Made by a program: the position numbers and the translations under genes. DNA of 64,000 nt from the NCBI RefSeq assembly GCF_963678635.1, contig NC_087063.1, forward strand, positions 48,309,220 to 48,373,219, written 5' to 3'. The notes beneath the pieces were generated by a model. That model made no database searches. It was not told the DNA's origin and was given only the letters and a program-made list of their open reading frames with translations. The DNA is from Symsagittifera roscoffensis. Taxonomy: Eukaryota; Xenacoelomorpha; Acoela; Convolutidae. Every line of letters starts with the position of its first letter. The stretch's first letter is position 1. Below are positions 58,831-64,000 of the stretch, one piece after another.

Positions 58831-59776
58831 ACATATAAGTATTTATCGTTTACATAAAGAAATAACCACACAAAGCTGGGTCCCGGATCTCCAGACAACG
58901 CAATATTCACAAGGAAAATTTACCGTAGCTACATTTTTTAGGGTGGGTTCGTTATCGGATTCATTAGAGATGGATTGAATCTTTCCTCGCACTCAACTAC
59001 TTATGCTCAGAAATAACAATTGATACGGAGTTAAACTCAATCTGTTCATATCACAACAGTAGCTAAAAGAGTACAAATTGTTATAAACTAGTCCTTAGGC
59101 GCTGGGCCGACAATTCTCCTATCACCGAGAAACAACTTTGTTATTTTATTTTTTCCCCTACCCGGGAGGATTCTGATCCATCCCGAATATGCCGCTCAAT
59201 CTTCCGGCCCCACTCGATCTCGGGATTAAGCAATTCATCTTGAATGTCTGGATTCTGGGGTTGTATCTTTTTTATCTTCTTTTCGTTCTCTCTCGTCGCA
59301 AGACCGTTTTTCGTGTCTTATCGGACCCTACTCGATCTTTTCGTGTCTTATACTCAACCTTCCGCCCCACTCGATCTCGGGATTAAGCATTTCATCTTGA
59401 ATGTCTGGATTCTGAGGTTGTATCTTTTTTATCTTCTTTTCGTTTTCTCTCGTCGCAAGACCGTTTTTCGTGTCTTATCGGACCCTACTCGATCTTTTCG
59501 TGTCTTATACTCAACCTTCCGGCCCCACTCGATCTCGGGATTAAGCAGTTCATCTTGAATGTCTGGATTCTGAGGTTGTATCTTTTTTATCTTCTTTTCG
59601 TTCTCTCTCGTCACAAGACCGTTTTTCGTGTCTTATCCGGCTAATGTGTTCACGACACGTTGTTGTAAAGTAACTGGCGACTGTTTTCATTTCTCTGTAT
59701 TTAAATTAAAAAATTTCGAGAAGATTTCGACCTTCCTTCGTGTTACGGAAGGTTTGGCTGTACCATCCTGAGGGCA
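58831..59776 (-). repeat. Truncated 5' LTR of copy B
   Basis: AACCACACAAAGCTGGGTCC at 58863 matches the giant element's LTR phrase AACCACATAGCTGGGTCTC, and similarity continues through GAGATGGATTGA and AGTAGCTAAAAGAGT to GGAAGGTTTGGCTG at 59750. The first 200 bp or so are missing. Confidence 0.75.
59185..59640 (-). repeat. 158 bp minisatellite within the copy B LTR
   Basis: CTCGATCTCGGGATTAAGCA starts at 59213, 59370 and 59528, giving three units of 157-158 bp. The third is cut short at about 59640. Units are nearly identical, so the expansion is recent compared with the age of the LTR. Confidence 0.9.
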
Positions 59777-59784
59777 CAATACCA

Positions 59785-60160
59785 TCATAACAAGTGGTTT
59801 ACCTCAAGGGTCACTATTTGGACCTACATTTTTCATAGCCTTTATCCTTGACCTGCACCGACAAGTAGAACAATGTGAAACATTTGGCTAAGCTGACGAT
59901 TATAAATTTGTAACAACCGATATGGCAAATCATCAAGTCGGCAATGATGAAATAGAAAAATGGAGCAAAGAAAACAAATGAAACTAATTGAGAAAAAATG
60001 TAACTATCAATCAAAAAAGAAGATAGTGAATATGAAATTAAGCTATATGGCAGAAAACTCTATATGTAAAACAAACAGATGGACTTGGGTGTCATAATTT
60101 CAACCAAACTCCCTTTGAAGGCAAACTACAATGCGATTCATCAAAGACAGTATATTGTTC
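59785..60160 (+). pseudogene. Non-LTR retrotransposon reverse-transcriptase relic
   Basis: Plus-strand reading from 59793 gives SGLPQGSLFGPTFFIAFILD, the typical motif that precedes the catalytic loop in non-LTR RTs. It is followed by a stop at the tyrosine place and ADDYKF, i.e. the remains of YADD. Near 60079 MDLGVIISTKLPLKANYN matches the common region after the RT palm. Stops and frameshifts abound. It lies directly beside the LTR of copy B, on the opposite strand. Confidence 0.75.
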
Positions 60161-60299
60161 TTCTTCCTGAAACACAACAATTCAGCCAAGTCTATCATAT
60201 TTACAAAACTGAATGCGTAATCGGGCTTTGTTGTACCGGTGATAAGCTAGGCGGTCCAGGACTGGTCTGGAATGAAAACAGAAACTAGAAAACAGAGCT

Positions 60300-61530
60300 T
60301 GAAAACGTTATCTCAAATGTACCAAACGAATCTTGAACGATTGGAGCAAAAAACAGAACTGTTGACCGGAAAAATTGAACATCAAACCTCCTTCTATGAA
60401 CTTTGAATTTCACGATCTACTTCTATTACTCTTTTTTTTCTATATAAAGAAATTTTAACATCTACCTACCAACAATGCGGAGGGGTAAAATATTATCAGT
60501 ACAAAACTTGTACAACCTATATTAAAAATCCTATTTCGTTTTTCAACCACAGAGCCCATAAATAGACAAAGTTTTAGGGTCAAAATATTGGTACTTTGAT
60601 CCACCCACAAAAAAGGGGAGAGAGACATCTCCATTTCTCGAACGAAAAAAGCGGGAAATTAATGAGTTACATCATAATTAAACTGTTATAACTCGAGGAC
60701 CCTGTGGAAATTAGTCCGGATATCGCTATCGGGAAAAAAAAAGAAAACAAAGTGTTGCAATCTGATTTTAAACATATTTTTTGTACTTGTGAACGCCGTA
60801 AAAAAGATTTGTTTTCAAAGTTCTTGAATAAGTGCAGTCAGAATTGATGTTCGAATAACAAACACTACTGAATCGACCAGTTTTAGAACCTGTTCACCAG
60901 TACCCTTCTTGGTCCCTGGAAATTGAATATACCGTTTTTGATTAGTAGATTCACCGGAGGGGTCCATTTGTATTGTTTCTTTTCAAAATTTTTCGGCTGA
61001 AACGTTTTTCAACAAGTTTGTTTGCACTGAACTAGAATCAAGTAGGCCTTTTGAGGTCGGATTGATACTTTTTGAGCCAATAGGACAATACTTGCGAAAA
61101 AAATAAGCGGAGCCTATAAGATCGAAAGTTTTTTTGAAAGGAATCAACAGGTTTCATTTTGTAACTGGAGAGCCACTCTACCGTTTCAGCTCATTTTGGT
61201 ACCGTTAGATCAAAAATTAATTGAAATTATTTTTGAAAAATTGCTCATTTAAAGTTTTTTCGACAGTTTTCAGCAAACGAGACCGTTTTTTAAGAAAGAC
61301 CCTACTGGTTCATGCATTTTTTGGAAAGCTTTTTTGGCCCTTTCCAAACAAAAGCAGCGGTTAAAAAAAGCAATTTAACGTAGATTTCAACAATTAGGAA
61401 GGGTCAGAGATCTTTGAAAAAAGCAAGCACGAAAAAGAGTAGGCTCGCTAATAATCTCCTCCCAGCTTTGGGAAATTGTAAAACAAGCAGCTTAGCTTGA
61501 CTACTGAGAGGTCCTGAATTTTGGAATTCA
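60300..61530. other. No recognisable feature
   Basis: AT-rich sequence with no convincing frame, RNA gene or repeat. Part of 60160-60420 may still belong to the non-LTR relic. Confidence 0.5.
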
Positions 61531-61539
61531 TAGGGGTCC

Positions 61540-62330
61540 TAATTTCGCCAAACCGGAAGGTCCTGTTATTGTCAAGTCGGAAAAATCTCAATCAGGAAGG
61601 GTCATTTTTGCAAATCCGGAGGGTCCTATTTTTGCCAATCTGGAAGGGTCCGTTTTTTGTAAATTCGGAAGAGCCGCAATCCGGAAGGGTTCAACTTTTC
61701 TCAACTTCGCAGGATTCCAATACAGAAGGGTCAGTTTTTTCAATCCGGAGTGTTTCTTGTTTTTTACCAATCCGGAAAGGTCTCATTTGTGCAAATTCAG
61801 AGGGAACCTCTTTTTGGCAATCCGAGAGGGTCGATTTCTTGTAAACTCGGAAAGTTCCCAATCCCGAAGGGTCATTTTTGCCAATCCAGGAGGGTCCTTT
61901 TTCCAAACCGGGTCTTTTTTCCCCAGGATCCTGATTTTGCCAATCAGGAGGTGTTTCGCAAATGACCTAATTTTGGTGTCCTTATTTTGCCAACCCGGCG
62001 GAAGGTTCCTGTTTCTGCCTTTCTGCCAATCTGGAAGGGTCCTAGTTTTGCCAATCCGGAAGGGTCACTTTTGCCAAACCAGATGGGTCCTATTTTTGCC
62101 AATCCGGAAAGGTCTTACTTTTGCCGATCCAGAGGTGTCCTGTTTTTGCCAATATGAAAAAGTCTCCCTTTTGCCATTCTGGAGGTGTCTCAATTTTGTC
62201 AACTTGGACGAATCACAATCCGGAGGAGTCTTTTTTGCCAATCGAAAAAGGTCTTTTTTTGCAATCCGGAAGGGTCCCTGAACACCGATCCAGAAGGTTC
62301 CAAATTTTTGGAACGTAACCGGAAGGATAC
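61540..62330. repeat. Degenerate tandem repeat, unit about 30 bp
   Basis: The phrase CCAATCCGGAAGGGTC, followed by a T-run and a G, recurs about 25 times with variation in spacing of roughly 20-40 bp. Frames on both strands through it are repeat by-products. It resembles in flavour, but does not match, the GGAGGG tract of the retrotransposon leader. Confidence 0.85.
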
Positions 62331-62339
62331 TTATACACC

Positions 62340-63577
62340 ACGTAAAACGAAAACTGTCTCGCGAAAATTATCTAGATATATTAGCATATTACGACAAGTA
62401 GGCGGACCGAAAGCGGCAAGCAACCAGTGACTGCACTGGTGACTTGCAGTAAAAAAAAATAGGAAAAATAACTTTTCAAACCCAGATATCCGCGGCTATA
62501 ATTCAAATGTATAATAGAAACACGATATTGAGTTACTTCGGATTCGAATCCAAAATTAAATCCTTGTTATACCTAGATTCACTTGTGGTCACTTGATAGG
62601 TTAGTAGATTGTTTTGATGTGTTAGTTTTATTTGTTTTTGGAGAACAAGACTTTCATTAATCTGATCAAGATAGTGAGCAACGACTAGTGATAGGATAAA
62701 TTGAGTCTAGACAAGTTTAGGATATCTATCCTGAGTGATAGCCCCAGAAATTTTATACAAAGTAAGAAAAGGTTTCAATGAACGACCTTTTTGATGCAGG
62801 AATCCAGGAGACCCGGTAGAGGAAGGGGAAACAAATTTATGAGAAATGGTCAAAACCAGGAGTCAGAAAGTCTCAGAAGACAAAAATTAACATTGGAGTG
62901 GAGATAAACCGGACTCCGACTCACGACGAGGATCCAGTACGATTTGGAACCGGAGTGAACAGGACGAGGCGATTAGCCAGTGAATAAACCCCAGTAGAAC
63001 AGGGACAAGACTTTGCGACTTCGACCGGGATCTTGATCGAGAAGAAATGTCGGAACTATCCGAGGTTTCGATTGGAAAACGGCGATTGGGAGCTCACCTT
63101 CTGACCATTCAATGATGCAGCAGGAATCAAGGAAAACATCCACGTCTTCTTGGTTCTCGGAAATGCTTAAGAATTCTGGAAAACTTCTTCCCATTCACCA
63201 AGGGAACAGGAACTGGTCACATGATTGACATTCAAAAGGAGGTTGCTAAAACGATGAAGGGGATGATAACAGATCACAGCTTCGACCCATGAAAAAGGGG
63301 TGCCCGTGAGCACGGAGTGTGGTTCTTCAGATTTGTTTGATTCTGTCAGAACGATTAACACGACTTTGAAGGAAATGAAAAAATCTGGCATCCTTCAGAC
63401 AACAGTCAGTTCCTGCAACCGTAATGGTGCGACGAAGGCAACAATCACCAGGTTAGAATTTACACTGAGAGAGTTCGAGGCGGAGTACGAAGGACCTTTA
63501 AACAGAAGAAAGCTGCGCTAGTTTGGAATAGCACCAAACTGCCTGCCACAAAAAATATGACGCCACCATAGTGACAC
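62340..63577. other. No recognisable feature
   Basis: Higher-complexity DNA with a few frames of 60-75 codons on both strands (for example 63300-63521 plus and 63391-63167 minus) that overlap each other and show no known motif. It may contain host exons, but I cannot support any. Confidence 0.4.
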
Positions 63578-64000
63578 CAGCAAATTAATTCAAAACTAAA
63601 CACCGGGTCTACCCAGTTATAAATTAAATTTTAGGTAATCTAATTGCTTGGTTTATAGTACTGAATTCATAGGCATGCAAGACACATTAATTTAGACAAG
63701 AAACAAAAACACGACACATATTAATATGACTGACAAAAAAATAGGTTAACAAATGCTGTAGGCGTCAGTAATTTCTCGTATCAAAAACAAAATACTGCCG
63801 CATAATTATTAGATCACTGCCAGGTTGAAAATCAACCAACTCTTTAAAAATAGCAGTGATGACTTGAGTGAGAATTAAATTAAACTTAGTCTTAAAGAAA
63901 AAAACTTCCATCAATTGCAGCACTCCAAATGAACAAAACCTAGGACAGTGTTCTTCTCAAGTGAGTGCCTTTTTTTATCGCAATCAGCGACAACTTCTTC
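63578..64000 (-). mobile_element. Third leader fragment of the same retrotransposon family
   Basis: From GCAAATTAATTCAAAACTAA onward the sequence follows 53517-53935 (and 56722-57130) closely. The gag side is missing at 63577, and the fragment runs off the window toward where a leader and LTR would lie. Its hairpin arms (GTGAGTGC at 63961 and GCAATCAG at 63980) no longer pair fully. Confidence 0.85.

Larger units (their letters stand above)
54090..59776 (-). mobile_element. Decayed relative of the giant element, copy B
   Basis: From right to left: LTR piece, leader, gag N-region, then a direct jump to the RT end, RNase H and linker. The middle (gag coil to RT core) is absent. Segments 54457-55765 and 55781-57150 are close duplicates of 49490-50812 and 52563-53990 in copy A. 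Copy B is therefore a tandem duplicate with an internal deletion. Confidence 0.85.

Noticed and set aside
62973-63521. Short opposing frames near the right end as host exons
   Set aside because: They overlap on both strands, have no recognisable domain or splice partner, and are within chance length.

Overview
This window looks like repeat-dense, gene-poor chromatin from a eukaryote, most likely an invertebrate animal. I see no bacterial operon structure and no confident host gene. I cannot name the species. Nearly everything is either a long T-rich satellite array or LTR-retrotransposon sequence of the Ty3/gypsy type, all of it on the minus strand.

Layout. Positions 1-11286 and 33828-about 44905 are two blocks of one complex satellite built from roughly 340-365 bp half-units of two diverged kinds. 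They are separated by one giant LTR retrotransposon, 11287-33827 (about 22.5 kb), read right to left: 5' LTR (32954-33827), a structured leader of about 3 kb (29928-32953), gag (29.9-27.5 kb), protease, reverse transcriptase and RNase H (27.5-25.2 kb), a linker, an integrase with its catalytic centre deleted (24.0-23.3 kb), an acidic tail and a macrodomain (22.4-21.85 kb). An unusually long second coding block follows (21.5 to about 12.9 kb). It has a coiled coil, two SGNH (GDSL-type) hydrolase-like regions and about 5 kb of unrecognised but protein-like sequence. A 3' LTR (11287-12176) closes the element. The copy is old: the LTRs differ by several percent, and the frames are broken by many indels and by stops of all three kinds.

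Positions 44906-47330 are unassigned and contain a foldback (inverted-repeat) element of about 160 bp. Positions 47331-59776 hold two tandem, heavily decayed relatives of the same retrotransposon family (copy A about 47331-54090, copy B about 54090-59776). They share large duplicated segments, and copy A keeps a second macrodomain relic. Positions 59785-60160 hold a non-LTR retrotransposon reverse-transcriptase relic on the plus strand. Positions 61540-62330 are a short degenerate tandem repeat. The window ends inside a third leader fragment (63578-64000).

The main point of interest is gene content. A Ty3/gypsy-like element appears to have added an ADP-ribose-type macrodomain to the end of pol, and a giant second ORF with two esterase/lipase-fold domains. 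The macrodomain and the start of the second ORF recur at the matching place in copy A, so these are family features and not chance captures in one copy. Function is inferred from short motifs only.
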